Below, one piece after another: positions 9,556 through 18,629 of a DNA stretch of 64,000 nt. Below the pieces are notes generated by a model, which had not been told where the DNA came from, ran no database searches, and saw only the letters and a program-made list of their open reading frames with translations. This stretch comes from Deltaproteobacteria bacterium PRO3 (GTDB lineage Bacteria > UBA10199 > DSSB01), in the NCBI GenBank assembly GCA_030263375.1, contig SZOV01000003.1, forward strand, positions 1 to 64,000. The letters run 5' to 3'. Numbering within the stretch: position 1 is the stretch's first letter; each line of letters opens with the position of its first letter. Made by a program: the position numbers and the translations under genes.

Positions 9556-11158
9556 GAGCACCGCCATCGGTCCGATCGAGCTGGAGATCTTCCGCAACCG
9601 CTTCGCCGCGATCTGCGAGGAGATGGGCGCCGACTTGGGCCGCAGCGCCTTCTCGCCCAACATCAAGGAACGGCGCGATTATTCCTGCGCGATCTTCGAC
9701 GCCCGGGGCGAGCTGATCGCGCAGGCGGCGCACATCCCCGTGCACCTGGGGTCGATGGCGCTCAGCGTTCGGGCCGCCTTGCGGAAATTCCGCCTGCGGC
9801 CGGGGGATACGGCGATCCTCAACGACCCCTACGCCGGGGGGACGCACCTGCCGGACATCACGCTGGTCGCCCCGGTGGTCCTTCTCCCGCGCCGGGGGCC
9901 TTCACGCGCGTCCCCCACCTTTTACGTCGCGAATCGTGCGCACCACAGCGACGTCGGCGGCCGGTCCCCCGGCTCGATGGCCCTGGCCTCGCGCCTCGAG
10001 GACGAGGGCGTCGTCATCCCGCCGACCCTGCTGGAGCGAAGCGGACGGCGCAACACCGCCTTCCTGAAGTCCTTTTTGAAACAGGTGCGCCACCCCGAAG
10101 AGCGCCTCGCCGACCTCCAAGCCCAGCTCTCCGCCAACCGCAGCGGTCGCCTGCGGCTTTTGGAGCTCGTGGCCGAATACGGCGCGCCCAAGGTCCTGAC
10201 GGCCCTGCGCGCCACGCGCGACTACGAGTCGCGGATCACCCGGGAGGCCCTGCGGAAGATCCCTCGCGGCTCCTATCGCTTCGCGGACTACTTGGACGAC
10301 GATGGCTTCTCGCCCGAGCCCGTCAAGATCGCCGTCGCGATTCGGGCCGGCCGCGACGGGGTCCTCGTCGATTTCTCCGAATCGGCCCCTCAGGTCGCGG
10401 GACCGCTCAACGCCACCTACGCGATCACGCTCTCCGCCGTGGCCTACGCCTTCCGCTGCCTCGTCTTGGCCCTGACCGGCGAGGACTGTCTCTCGCTACG
10501 CGATATCCGCGTCCGCACCCGGTCCGGCAGCGTCGTCGACGCGCGCTATCCCGCGCCCGTCGCCGGCGGCAACGTCGAGACCAGCCAGCGCCTGGTCGAC
10601 GTCCTGTTCGGGGCCCTGGCGCGGGCCTTGCCCGGCCTTTTCCCGGCGGCGAGCCAAGGCACGATGAACAACGTGGCCTTCGGCAACGAGCGATTTTCCT
10701 ACTACGAGACCCTCGCTGGCGGCTGCGGCGCGGGTCCCCGCGGCCCGGGCCTAAGCGGCACCCACAGCCACATGACCAACACCCTCAACACGCCGATCGA
10801 GGCTCTCGAGAATTCCCTGCCGATCCGCATCCAGGGCTACCGGCTGCGCCGCGGCTCCGGCGGCCGCGGAAAATTCTCCGGCGGCGAGGGCCTGGAGCGC
10901 GAATACCTGTTTTTGGAAAAAACGCAGGTGTCCATGCTGAGCGAGCGCCGCGTCTTGGCGCCCTATGGCCTGCGGGGCGGCGGCCCGGGACAGGTCGGCG
11001 CCAATTGGTTGGGCAACGCCGAGCCCGCGAAGAACCCGCCCCGCCTCACATTCAAACTCCCCTCCAAGTTCGAGCGCGTCTTCCAGGCGGGCGAAACTCT
11101 CCGCGTCGAGACTCCGGGAGGGGGCGCCTTCGGGAAAAAGGGCCGCTTGACCCGTTGA
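9548..11158 (+). CDS. hyuB: Hydantoinase/oxoprolinase subunit B
   Basis: This 536-residue HyuB-family protein shows [37 protein letters not shown], the HLGSM segment, [19 protein letters not shown] (metal/active-site region) and NTPIEALE with a glycine-rich C-terminal hydantoinase_B core. It starts at GTG 9548 inside the end of hyuA, so the two subunits are coupled and presumably assemble together. An FAD oxidoreductase follows 57 bases downstream on the same strand, which suggests a small catabolic operon for an N-methylated or cyclic amide. Confidence 0.93.
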   Translation: MPKSTAIGPIELEIFRNRFAAICEEMGADLGRSAFSPNIKERRDYSCAIFDARGELIAQAAHIPVHLGSMALSVRAALRKFRLRPGDTAILNDPYAGGTHLPDITLVAPVVLLPRRGPSRASPTFYVANRAHHSDVGGRSPGSMALASRLEDEGVVIPPTLLERSGRRNTAFLKSFLKQVRHPEERLADLQAQLSANRSGRLRLLELVAEYGAPKVLTALRATRDYESRITREALRKIPRGSYRFADYLDDDGFSPEPVKIAVAIRAGRDGVLVDFSESAPQVAGPLNATYAITLSAVAYAFRCLVLALTGEDCLSLRDIRVRTRSGSVVDARYPAPVAGGNVETSQRLVDVLFGALARALPGLFPAASQGTMNNVAFGNERFSYYETLAGGCGAGPRGPGLSGTHSHMTNTLNTPIEALENSLPIRIQGYRLRRGSGGRGKFSGGEGLEREYLFLEKTQVSMLSERRVLAPYGLRGGGPGQVGANWLGNAEPAKNPPRLTFKLPSKFERVFQAGETLRVETPGGGAFGKKGRLTR

Positions 11159-11215
11159 GCCATCGGCCGGCTTCCGGGCGCTATCCTCTCGGCTCCGTCG
11201 TGATAAAATCCATCC

Positions 11216-12457
11216 ATGGACCTCACCCGGCCGGACATCCTGATCCTGGGCGCGGGCATCCTCGGCTCCTCGGCCGCCTGGCAGCTCGCGGAGCGGGGCG
11301 CGGGCTCCATCGCCGTGCTCGATCTCGACCTGGCGGGGACCTTCAGCTCCTCCGAGCGCAACGCCGGCGGCTGCCGCGCCACCTGGTGGCACCCCCTCAA
11401 CGCCGAGCTCTCCTGGCGCTCGCTGCGGTTTTACGAAGGGATCGCGGCGGAGATTCAGTTTTTCCAGCGGGGTTATCTCTTTCTCTATTCGCCGCGCCGC
11501 TGGGCCGTCGCCCGCGAAAAGAAGGCGCAGTACGATCGACTGGGCATCCCGGTCGAATACCTCGCCCCCGACGAGATCCGCGCACGCCTCCCCGAGTTCG
11601 AAAATCTGAAGGGCGTGGCGGGAGCGACCTTCTCGCCCAAGGACGGACTGCTCGACCCGCATCTCTTGAAGGAATACTACCGCGCCCGGGCGAAGGCGCT
11701 CGGCGTGAAATTCCTGGACCGTTTCTATTTCACCGGTGCGGAGCTGCGCGGGCGGCGGGTAGAGACCGTGCACACCCTGCATGGCGCTTCGCCGCTGTCG
11801 GAGGAGGACTTGGAGGAAATCCACACCCGCCACGAGGTCGGTCGAGGCGGGCTTTGGGAGAAAGAGGTCTTCTGCCCGAAGGCGGTGCTCAACTGCACGG
11901 GCGCCTGGCTCCCCGTGAGCTCGCGTCATCTGGGCTACGCCTCCCCCGTGCAGCCGGTGCGCCGGCAGATCTCGCTCTTCGAGAGCCATGCGGAGGATTT
12001 TTCGGATCGCGGCATGATCGTCGACAGCTCGGGACTCTACCTGCACGCGGAGGGAGAGCACAGCGGTTTGGTGCTCGCAGGCTATTCGAACCGCGACGAG
12101 AAGCCGGGCTACTCCTTCCGCTACGACGGCGAGCCCTTCTTCGACAAAAAGATCTGGCTGCGGCTCTATCGTCGCGGTGCGCGGCGGCGCTTCGAGGCGA
12201 TCCGCCACCGGCGCGGCTGGGCCGGATTATACGCCGTGAGCCCGGACAAATCGGCCATCCTGGGGCCGGTGGCGGAGACGGAGAATCTCTACGAGCTGGG
12301 CGCCGCCACCGGGCGCGGCGTCATGCAGTCTTATATGCTGGGGAAATTGATGGCCGAGCGGATCGCGACGGGCCGCTTCGAGAGCCTCGACGCCGCCCCG
12401 CTCTCGGGCGGGCGCTTCGCCCGGGGCGAATACCTCGTCGAGGACCTGGACATCTGA
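11216..12457 (+). CDS. FAD-dependent amino-acid/sarcosine oxidoreductase, DAO family
   Basis: This 413-residue protein opens with the Rossmann dinucleotide motif ILGAGILGSSAAWQLAERG and has DLD at the end of the second strand. It carries the GGCRATWW segment usual in DadA/SoxB-like oxidases and ends with an FAD-contact region GAATGRGVMQSYMLGKLMAE. The family oxidises secondary or D-amino acids such as sarcosine, dimethylglycine or proline. Its place after hyuAB fits a pathway in which hydantoin-type hydrolysis yields an N-methyl amino acid, but that link is inferred. Confidence 0.85.
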   Translation: MDLTRPDILILGAGILGSSAAWQLAERGAGSIAVLDLDLAGTFSSSERNAGGCRATWWHPLNAELSWRSLRFYEGIAAEIQFFQRGYLFLYSPRRWAVAREKKAQYDRLGIPVEYLAPDEIRARLPEFENLKGVAGATFSPKDGLLDPHLLKEYYRARAKALGVKFLDRFYFTGAELRGRRVETVHTLHGASPLSEEDLEEIHTRHEVGRGGLWEKEVFCPKAVLNCTGAWLPVSSRHLGYASPVQPVRRQISLFESHAEDFSDRGMIVDSSGLYLHAEGEHSGLVLAGYSNRDEKPGYSFRYDGEPFFDKKIWLRLYRRGARRRFEAIRHRRGWAGLYAVSPDKSAILGPVAETENLYELGAATGRGVMQSYMLGKLMAERIATGRFESLDAAPLSGGRFARGEYLVEDLDI

Positions 12458-12805
12458 TTACAAATAGGCGCGACAGGCCTGGGAGAGCTCGCTCTCGTGC
12501 GCCTTCATGCAGGCCTTGATGCGGCCGTCGCCGGGCTGCACGTCCTTGCAGAACTTCTCTTTGTCCGCCTTGCAGGCCAGCTTGCGCTGCTTGGCGCGTT
12601 CCAGCTTGGCCTGGCAGGGTTGGGAGAGGCGGTCCTGGTTTTGCTTGAGGCAGCGGCGGATGCCGCCCTTGCCGTGGGGGACGTCCTTGCAGAATTTCTC
12701 GACGTCGGCCTTGCATTCGCCCTTGGCGAAGGCGACCTGCGGCGCCTGGGCCAAGCCGAAGGCGAAGGCGGCCAGGGCCAAGAAAACGATGCTCTTACGT
12801 TTCAT
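12458..12805 (-). CDS. Secreted cysteine-rich repeat protein
   Basis: This 115-residue protein has a clear signal peptide (KRKSIVFLALAAFAFGLAQA, cleavage near AFA-KGE). Two copies of the GLG1/FGFR-type cysteine-rich repeat follow. Each has the pattern C-K-A-D-x-x-K-F-C-K-D-V, a P-G/GKG turn, C-x4-C and L-S-x-x-C. Homologous single and double repeats occur as small periplasmic proteins of unknown role in many proteobacteria. The start at 12805 is fixed by AAGGAG and the signal peptide; an upstream in-frame ATG would add a non-secreted extension. It is convergent with the FAD oxidoreductase, their stop codons directly adjoining. Confidence 0.85.
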   Translation of the reverse strand: MKRKSIVFLALAAFAFGLAQAPQVAFAKGECKADVEKFCKDVPHGKGGIRRCLKQNQDRLSQPCQAKLERAKQRKLACKADKEKFCKDVQPGDGRIKACMKAHESELSQACRAYL

Positions 12806-12927
12806 GGTAGCTCCTTTATGGAATGCGAAGGTTGATGGAACGTAGAGAACGGGAGTCCCGGGAAAGTTAAAAATTTGGATTTGGACCGCGCGTGGATCGT
12901 GGTATTTCCTCACATAGCGAGGGGCTT

Positions 12928-13746
12928 ATGGAGATAGAGAGCGATTCCCAATACAAAAACATCCTCCCCGGAATGCGCGGCTTGCTTTACCTCGCCTGCC
13001 TCCTCACCTTCATCGCCGGCATCCAGCTCTTCGTCCTGACCGAGCAGACCGACCGCTATTTCGCCTGGACCATCGCGGTCCCGCTCACCGCCGCCTTTTT
13101 AGGCGCCAATTACCTGGCGAGCGCCTTGCTGACCTTTCTCTCCGCCCGAAAACAGACCTGGGCCCAGGCCCGCGCCACCCTGCCCTCGGTCTTGGTCTTC
13201 ACCACCCTGTTATTGGTCGCCACCCTCCTGCACTACGATAAATTCCATTGGAGAAGCGTCTTCGGCTGGGCCTGGTTGCTCGTCTACGTGGCGGTGCCGC
13301 CTTTGCTGCTTTATCTGCTGATCCGGCAATGGCGAAGTCCCGGCGAGATCGGTCCGCGCCTTCGCCCGATGCCCTTTTGGCTCCGCGGTGTTCTCTTTTT
13401 GGAGGGGCTTTATCTGTTGGGATTGGGCGCCTGGATGTTTTGGGAACCGGCCCAGGCGGCGCCCTATTGGCCTTGGAAGCTCACCCCGCTGACCGCCCGT
13501 GCCGTCGCCTCTTGGCTCTGCGGGATCGGGATTTCGGCGCTGCAAGTCCCCCTGGAAAACGACTTTGACCGCATCGGACCGCCGCTGCTCACCTTCACCG
13601 CGATCGGCGTCCTGCAAGTCGTCGCCTTGATCCGCTTTCCCGGAGATTTTATTTGGTCGAGCTTAAGCGGCGTCTACTACCTACTCTTCCTCGCGAATAT
13701 TCTATTCCTGGGCTCCTACTCCTTGCACCTCAGCCGCCGCGTTTAA
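12928..13746 (+). CDS. Polytopic membrane protein, function unknown
   Basis: This 272-residue protein has about eight hydrophobic helices (for example GLLYLACLLTFIAGIQLFVL, SVLVFTTLLLVATLL, LLVYVAVPPLLLYLLI, GVYYLLFLANILFLGSY) and short, partly charged loops. No catalytic or cofactor motif was found. The start ATG at 12928 has GAGGGG seven bases before it and removes a 12-residue hydrophilic extension. It is divergent from the cysteine-rich gene, and no operon partner is visible. Confidence 0.7.
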   Translation: MEIESDSQYKNILPGMRGLLYLACLLTFIAGIQLFVLTEQTDRYFAWTIAVPLTAAFLGANYLASALLTFLSARKQTWAQARATLPSVLVFTTLLLVATLLHYDKFHWRSVFGWAWLLVYVAVPPLLLYLLIRQWRSPGEIGPRLRPMPFWLRGVLFLEGLYLLGLGAWMFWEPAQAAPYWPWKLTPLTARAVASWLCGIGISALQVPLENDFDRIGPPLLTFTAIGVLQVVALIRFPGDFIWSSLSGVYYLLFLANILFLGSYSLHLSRRV

Positions 13747-13765
13747 TCGAAGGATTTCGTAAAGC

Positions 13766-14062
13766 CTAACCGACCATCTTCCGCCGCACCGATTCGACCT
13801 TGTCCTTGATCCGACCCGGCGGCCGGTCGACCTGATCGTCGATCTTGATCAGGGTCGAGACGCGCCTCGAGCGGCCACGCATGAAAAGGTGAAGCTCTTT
13901 CAGCAGCTCGAAGACGGCCTCCGGTTCGCCCTCGACCGTGGTGCCAATGGGACCCAGCTCATAGGCCAGGCCGCTCTTTTCGATCATTTTCACGAGCGGG
14001 GCGATTTCGGCGCTCATGTGTTCCCAGTGGTCTTCGGGGGCGATGGAGACGAAGGCGAGCAT
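13766..14062 (-). CDS. MTH1187-family thiamine-binding-like protein
   Basis: This 98-residue protein matches the small ferredoxin-fold MTH1187/YkoF-related family: LAFVSIAPEDHWEHMSAEIAPLVKMIEKSGL, then YELGPIGTTVEGE and a terminal RVSTLIKIDDQVDRPPGRIKDKVESV. Members bind thiamine or a related ligand at a tetramer interface; the cellular role is unclear. GGAGG stands just before the ATG. It is divergent from the downstream quinone-oxidoreductase-like gene. Confidence 0.85.
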   Translation of the reverse strand: MLAFVSIAPEDHWEHMSAEIAPLVKMIEKSGLAYELGPIGTTVEGEPEAVFELLKELHLFMRGRSRRVSTLIKIDDQVDRPPGRIKDKVESVRRKMVG

Positions 14063-14131
14063 ATTTCCTCCTTCGGGTTAAACGGGTATTTTTGAGTTTA
14101 ATCCTATCGCGAAAAGTAGCAAAGTAGCGCC

Positions 14132-15076
14132 ATGAAGGCGATCGGCATCCAACGTTTCGGCGGGCGGGAGGTCTTGGAAATCCTTGAGCTTCCCAAGCCA
14201 CAGCCCGGTCCTCACGAGGTCCTGGTGAGGGTCCACGCCGCCGGCGTCAACCCCGTGGATTGGAAGATCCGCGAAGGCCTGCTGGAGGGGCGCCTGCCCC
14301 ACGCCTTTCCCATCGTCCTGGGCTGGGACGCCGCGGGGGTAGTCGAGGCCGTCGGGGAAAAGGTGCATTACGCCAGGCCGGGCGACGCCGTCTTCGCCTA
14401 TTGCCGAAAAGACGTGATCCAGGACGGCGCCTACGCCGAATACATCGTCCTGCGCCACCCGCACCTCGCGCCCAAGCCGCGCAACCTCTCCTTCGAAGAA
14501 GCCGCGGCCGTCCCCTTGGCCGCGCTCACCGCCTACCAGGCGCTCTTCGAGGGGATCAAACTCAAGGCGGGCGACAAGGTCCTGATCCACGCCGGCGCCG
14601 GCGGCGTCGGGGGCTTCGCGATCCAGATGGCGAAGGACGCGGGTGCCTACGTCCTCACCACCTCCAGCGCGCGGCACCACGACTATTTGCGCGGCCTGGG
14701 CGTCGACGAGATCGTCGACTACACGCAAACGCCCTTCGTCGCGGCCGTCCGCCGCGCCCACCCGGAGGGCCTCGACGCCGTCTTCGACACGGTGGGCGGG
14801 CAGACCCAACTGGACAGCGCGGAGCTGCTCAAGCCCGGTGGCCGCTTGACCTCGATCTTGGCGCTCAAGGAGGATTTTTTCCGGCATCGCGGCCTCGAGC
14901 CGGCCTACGTCTTCGTGAGGCCGGACACGGACCAGCTCTCGCGAATCAAGGACATGATCGAGGGGGGCCGGCTCAAGGTGAAGTTGGCCGCGGTCTTTCC
15001 CTTAGTGGAGGCTGAGAAGGCCCACGAAAAGATCGAAGCAGGGCATACCGAAGGAAAGGTTGTCTTGAAAATATAA
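14132..15076 (+). CDS. NADP-dependent zinc-independent alcohol dehydrogenase-like oxidoreductase
   Basis: This 314-residue protein belongs to the medium-chain dehydrogenase superfamily, quinone oxidoreductase branch. The GroES-like N-terminus has HAAGVNPVDWKIREG and GWDAAGVVEAVG. The Rossmann domain has IHAGAGGVGGFAIQMAKDAG, followed by a YDYLRGLGVDEIVDY-type segment. The structural zinc cysteines of true alcohol dehydrogenases are missing, as usual for this branch. The substrate is probably an enal or quinone. No pathway context is evident. Confidence 0.88.
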   Translation: MKAIGIQRFGGREVLEILELPKPQPGPHEVLVRVHAAGVNPVDWKIREGLLEGRLPHAFPIVLGWDAAGVVEAVGEKVHYARPGDAVFAYCRKDVIQDGAYAEYIVLRHPHLAPKPRNLSFEEAAAVPLAALTAYQALFEGIKLKAGDKVLIHAGAGGVGGFAIQMAKDAGAYVLTTSSARHHDYLRGLGVDEIVDYTQTPFVAAVRRAHPEGLDAVFDTVGGQTQLDSAELLKPGGRLTSILALKEDFFRHRGLEPAYVFVRPDTDQLSRIKDMIEGGRLKVKLAAVFPLVEAEKAHEKIEAGHTEGKVVLKI

Positions 15077-15082
15077 AGGCCC

Positions 15083-15829
15083 TTACCCCGGAACGACTCC
15101 CCATCTCAAAAAAATCGGCCAACGCAGGGTCCTGATCTCTTCCTTGCCCCAGGCCTCTCGGAGCTTCTCCGCCAATTCGGGCAAGGGGTCTCTGCCCTGG
15201 GCCTCTCGGTAGCGCTTCAGCGCCGACCAGGTGCCCAGATAGCCCAGCACTTGAGCCAAGCCCCACCGCGCCTCCATCGCGAATTCCGGGGGCTTCCCCT
15301 CCCGGAAAGGAAAGGGCAGCGTCCGATAACCCTGCTCGACGAGGCGCCGCTCCGGCGTCCAGTAATTCCCCAAGATCCCCTCGTAAAAATCCCCGATCAC
15401 CGCGTCGACCGCCGGATCGCAGCGAAACAGGGCGTAAGTCCAGGCCGCCAAGACCCCGCCCGGTCGCGCGACCCGCCGCACCTCCGCGTAGAATTTTTCC
15501 AGGTCGAACCAATGCAGGGCCTGGGCCACCGTGACGAGATCGACGGAGGCCGGGGGCAGTCCGGAGGCCTCCGCCGGCGCGACGCGGTACTCGACCCGAG
15601 CGTGGGACTCGGCCTGGGCCAGCTGGGCCTCGCTGGCGTCGGTCGCGATCACCCGCTTAAAAAATTCGGCCAGGCCGACGGCCGCCTGCCCGCTGCCCGT
15701 GGCGCAGTCCCAGGCCAGGCGACGCCCCGGGGCAATGTCGGAAAGATAGCGAAACAGGGCCTCTGGATACCGCGGGCGGTAGCGGGCATAATCCGTGGCG
15801 AGCGAAGAGAAGTGATCTTGGAAGGTCAT
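15083..15829 (-). CDS. Class I SAM-dependent methyltransferase
   Basis: This 248-residue soluble protein has a canonical motif I (LAWDCATGSGQAAVGLAEFF), an acidic end of strand 2 (VIATDASEAQLAQAES), motif IV (VDLVTVAQALHWFDLEKF) and a post-motif strand (RPGGVLAAWTYALF). HWFDLE is typical of small-molecule methyltransferases related to the TMT/UbiE group. The substrate is unknown. It is convergent with the oxidoreductase, with only six bases between the stops, and divergent from the glucan synthase. Confidence 0.88.
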   Translation of the reverse strand: MTFQDHFSSLATDYARYRPRYPEALFRYLSDIAPGRRLAWDCATGSGQAAVGLAEFFKRVIATDASEAQLAQAESHARVEYRVAPAEASGLPPASVDLVTVAQALHWFDLEKFYAEVRRVARPGGVLAAWTYALFRCDPAVDAVIGDFYEGILGNYWTPERRLVEQGYRTLPFPFREGKPPEFAMEARWGLAQVLGYLGTWSALKRYREAQGRDPLPELAEKLREAWGKEEIRTLRWPIFLRWGVVPG

Positions 15830-15980
15830 AAGTTCAACCTATTGAAATTATTTTGTTTTTTAAACGCAACCCCGGACGATTTCCTCAGATAATAGGACGG
15901 GCCGTGCGCGTTTTAAAGCTCTGGAATTGTTCATCATTCGGTGCTAATGGCAGCGCGCCTCGGGTTGAGGAAGAATTTTC

Positions 15981-18629
15981 ATGCGCCTCTCGACACTATT
16001 GATCCTCCTGACCACCGTCGCGGTCAACGTCTTGATCTGGACCCAGATCAACAAGCCGCGCTACATGGTCGAGAGCTCCTATCCCCTCAACAGCTTCTCG
16101 GTAAACCCTTACAAGAAAAACCAAAGCCCCTTCCAGGGCAAGCCCTTCACCGCCGAGGAGCTGGAGGCCGACCTCAAGATCCTGGCCTCGAAGACCGACA
16201 CGATCCGTCTCTACAGCTCCATCGGCGGGCTCGAGCAGGTCCCGGAGCTCGCCAAGAAATACAACATCAAGGTCATCGCCTCCGCCTACCTCGACGGAAA
16301 TCCGGTCAACAACCGCAACCAGGAGGAGGTCGACGCGGTCATCAAGCTGGCGCAAAAAAACAAAAACGTCCTCCGCGTCATCATCGGCAACGAGACCCAG
16401 CTGCAGAACACCGTGCCGCGCGAGGAGCTGGTCAAGTACCTAGCGCAGGCGCGCAAGAAGCTCAAAAAATACAAGGTCCCCGTCTCCACCGCCGAGCCCT
16501 GGGATTATTGGCTGATGCACCCCGAGCTCGCCAAAGAGGTCGACTACATCGCCATCCACGTCCTGCCCTACTGGGCGGAGAAGCCGATCGCGCAGGCGGT
16601 GGACTACGTCCTGGGCGCCTACGAGGCGGTCAAGATCTCCTTCCCGAAAAAAATGGTGATGATCGCCGAGACCGGCTGGCCCAGCGACGGCCCCCAGCGC
16701 GGCGCCGCCCAGGCGACGCTCGCCAATCAGGCGACCTTCGTGCGTGAATTCATGGCGAAGGCCAAGGAACGAAAAATCGATTACAACATCATCGAGGCCT
16801 TCGACCAACCCTGGAAATCCGCCATCGAAGGGCGGGCGGGAGAGCACTGGGGCGTCATGGACGCCGACCGCCGCGACAAGTTTCCGATCCAGGGCCCGGT
16901 GTTGGAGGACCCTAACTGGAAGTGGTGGGCGCTCTGCTCGACCGTCCTCGGCTTTCTCTCCGCGGCCCTCTTCCTGTATCGGCGGCCCGACCTGAAGATC
17001 CGCGGCCAGGTCTTCACCGTCCTGATCTTCCAGGCGGCCATCGCGCTGGCCACCCAGCTGGCCCGCGAGGCCAGCGACCAATACATGTCGCCAGGCGACA
17101 TCGTCTTCTGGTCGGTGATGATCTCGGCCCAAGTCCTGCTCGCCGTCATCCTGCTGACCGACGCGGCGGAGATCGCCGACGTGGTCGGCGCCAAGGCGCT
17201 GCAGCGGAAATACCTCCCGCTCAAGCCCGACCCGGTCGCCGCCAAGGACCTGCCGATGGTCTCGATCCACCTCGCCTGCTGCAAGGAACCGCCGGAGATG
17301 GTCATCGCCACGATCGACAGCCTCGCCCGCCTGGACTACCCCAACTTCGAGGTCATCGTCGTCGACAACAACACCCTCGACCCCGAGATGTGGAAGCCCA
17401 TCGAAAAGCGTTGCGGCGAGCTGGGCCCGCGCTTCCGCTTCTTCTCGCTGGGCTCTTGGCCGGGCTTCAAGGCGGGCGCCCTGAACTTCGCGCTCAAAGA
17501 GACCAACCCGGCGGCCAAGATCGTCGGCGTCGTCGACGCGGACTACATCGTCGAGCCCGACTGGCTGGCCTCCACCGTGCCCTACTTCCAGGACCCCGAG
17601 GTCGCCCTCGTCCAGGCCCCGCAGGAGCACCGCGACTGGGAGCGCAACATCTTCACCCGCATGGAGAACGACGAGTACAGCGGCTTCTTCCGCATCGGGA
17701 TGGTCCAGCGCAACGAGCACAACGCCATCATCCAGCACGGCACGATGACGCTGATCGACAAGGCCGAGCTGCTCAAGCTGAAGGGTTGGGCCGAGTGGTG
17801 CATCTGCGAGGACGCCGAGCTGGGCCTGCGCATCCTGAACGACCGCAAGAAGTCGATCTACCTCGACCACGCCTTCGGCCGCGGCTTGGTGCCGCAGACC
17901 TACGAGGCCTACGCCAAGCAGCGCTTCCGCTGGGCCTACGGCGCGATGCGCATTTTGAAGCGGCACTGGATGATCTTCGCCGGGCTGAAGGGCAATTTGA
18001 CGCTCGCCCAGCGCTATCAGTTCGTGAAGGGTTGGCTGCCGTGGATCGGCGACGCGCTGCACATGCTCTTCACCTTCACCGCGATCGTCTGGAGCCTTTT
18101 ACTCATCCTCAATCCCAAGCACACGGACTTCCCCGAACCGATCTTCATCTATCCGGCGCTACTGCTGGTCGTCCTGCGGATCTTCGGGACGCTCTGGACC
18201 TACACGACGCGGGTCAAGATCGGCAAGCGCCGCACCCTGCTCGCAATGATCGCCGGCGGCTCGCTCACCCACAAGATCGCCAAGGCGGTCCTGCAGGGCC
18301 TGTCCACGCGCTCGAAGCCCTTTTACCGTACGCCCAAAAAGGAATCCTCGGCCCCGCTGCTGAAGGCCGTCTCCAACGTCTACGACGAGCTGCTGCTGTC
18401 GATCACCTTGGTGACCCTATCGTGGGGCATCCTGGACGTCTTCGGCACGGTCAACCATCAGGCGGTGTTGTGGGCCGCGGCGCTCGTGATTCAGGCCTTT
18501 CCGTATTTCGCCGCGCTGATCGCGGCCTTGGTGAGCAGCTACTCCGGAAAGAAGGACAAGCCGGAGGATACCGGAAATTCGGCCCTTCCGGCGGGGGTCC
18601 CGCCGGTGCCGAGCCATGCGGCGCATTAA
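15981..18629 (+). CDS. GH17-GT2 fusion, beta-glucan synthase (NdvB-like)
   Basis: This 882-residue membrane protein starts with a signal anchor ([18 protein letters not shown]). Residues 30-300 form a glycoside hydrolase family 17 domain with acid/base E138 (VIIGNE) and nucleophile E230 ([11 protein letters not shown]). After two or more membrane helices, a family 2 glycosyltransferase follows, with VDADYI and the QRFRW processivity motif, then C-terminal membrane helices. The layout matches the GH17-GT2 NdvB proteins of Pseudomonas and Bradyrhizobium, which make cyclic beta-1,3-glucans; here the GT would build and the GH17 transglycosylate the chain. GAGGAAG precedes the ATG. Its stop overlaps that of convergent uvrB. 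Confidence 0.88.
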   Translation: MRLSTLLILLTTVAVNVLIWTQINKPRYMVESSYPLNSFSVNPYKKNQSPFQGKPFTAEELEADLKILASKTDTIRLYSSIGGLEQVPELAKKYNIKVIASAYLDGNPVNNRNQEEVDAVIKLAQKNKNVLRVIIGNETQLQNTVPREELVKYLAQARKKLKKYKVPVSTAEPWDYWLMHPELAKEVDYIAIHVLPYWAEKPIAQAVDYVLGAYEAVKISFPKKMVMIAETGWPSDGPQRGAAQATLANQATFVREFMAKAKERKIDYNIIEAFDQPWKSAIEGRAGEHWGVMDADRRDKFPIQGPVLEDPNWKWWALCSTVLGFLSAALFLYRRPDLKIRGQVFTVLIFQAAIALATQLAREASDQYMSPGDIVFWSVMISAQVLLAVILLTDAAEIADVVGAKALQRKYLPLKPDPVAAKDLPMVSIHLACCKEPPEMVIATIDSLARLDYPNFEVIVVDNNTLDPEMWKPIEKRCGELGPRFRFFSLGSWPGFKAGALNFALKETNPAAKIVGVVDADYIVEPDWLASTVPYFQDPEVALVQAPQEHRDWERNIFTRMENDEYSGFFRIGMVQRNEHNAIIQHGTMTLIDKAELLKLKGWAEWCICEDAELGLRILNDRKKSIYLDHAFGRGLVPQTYEAYAKQRFRWAYGAMRILKRHWMIFAGLKGNLTLAQRYQFVKGWLPWIGDALHMLFTFTAIVWSLLLILNPKHTDFPEPIFIYPALLLVVLRIFGTLWTYTTRVKIGKRRTLLAMIAGGSLTHKIAKAVLQGLSTRSKPFYRTPKKESSAPLLKAVSNVYDELLLSITLVTLSWGILDVFGTVNHQAVLWAAALVIQAFPYFAALIAALVSSYSGKKDKPEDTGNSALPAGVPPVPSHAAH

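Noticed and set aside
16440-18062. 540-codon open frame opposite the glucan synthase
   Set aside because: It mirrors a strongly conserved GT2 gene in high-GC DNA and shows no family motif of its own.
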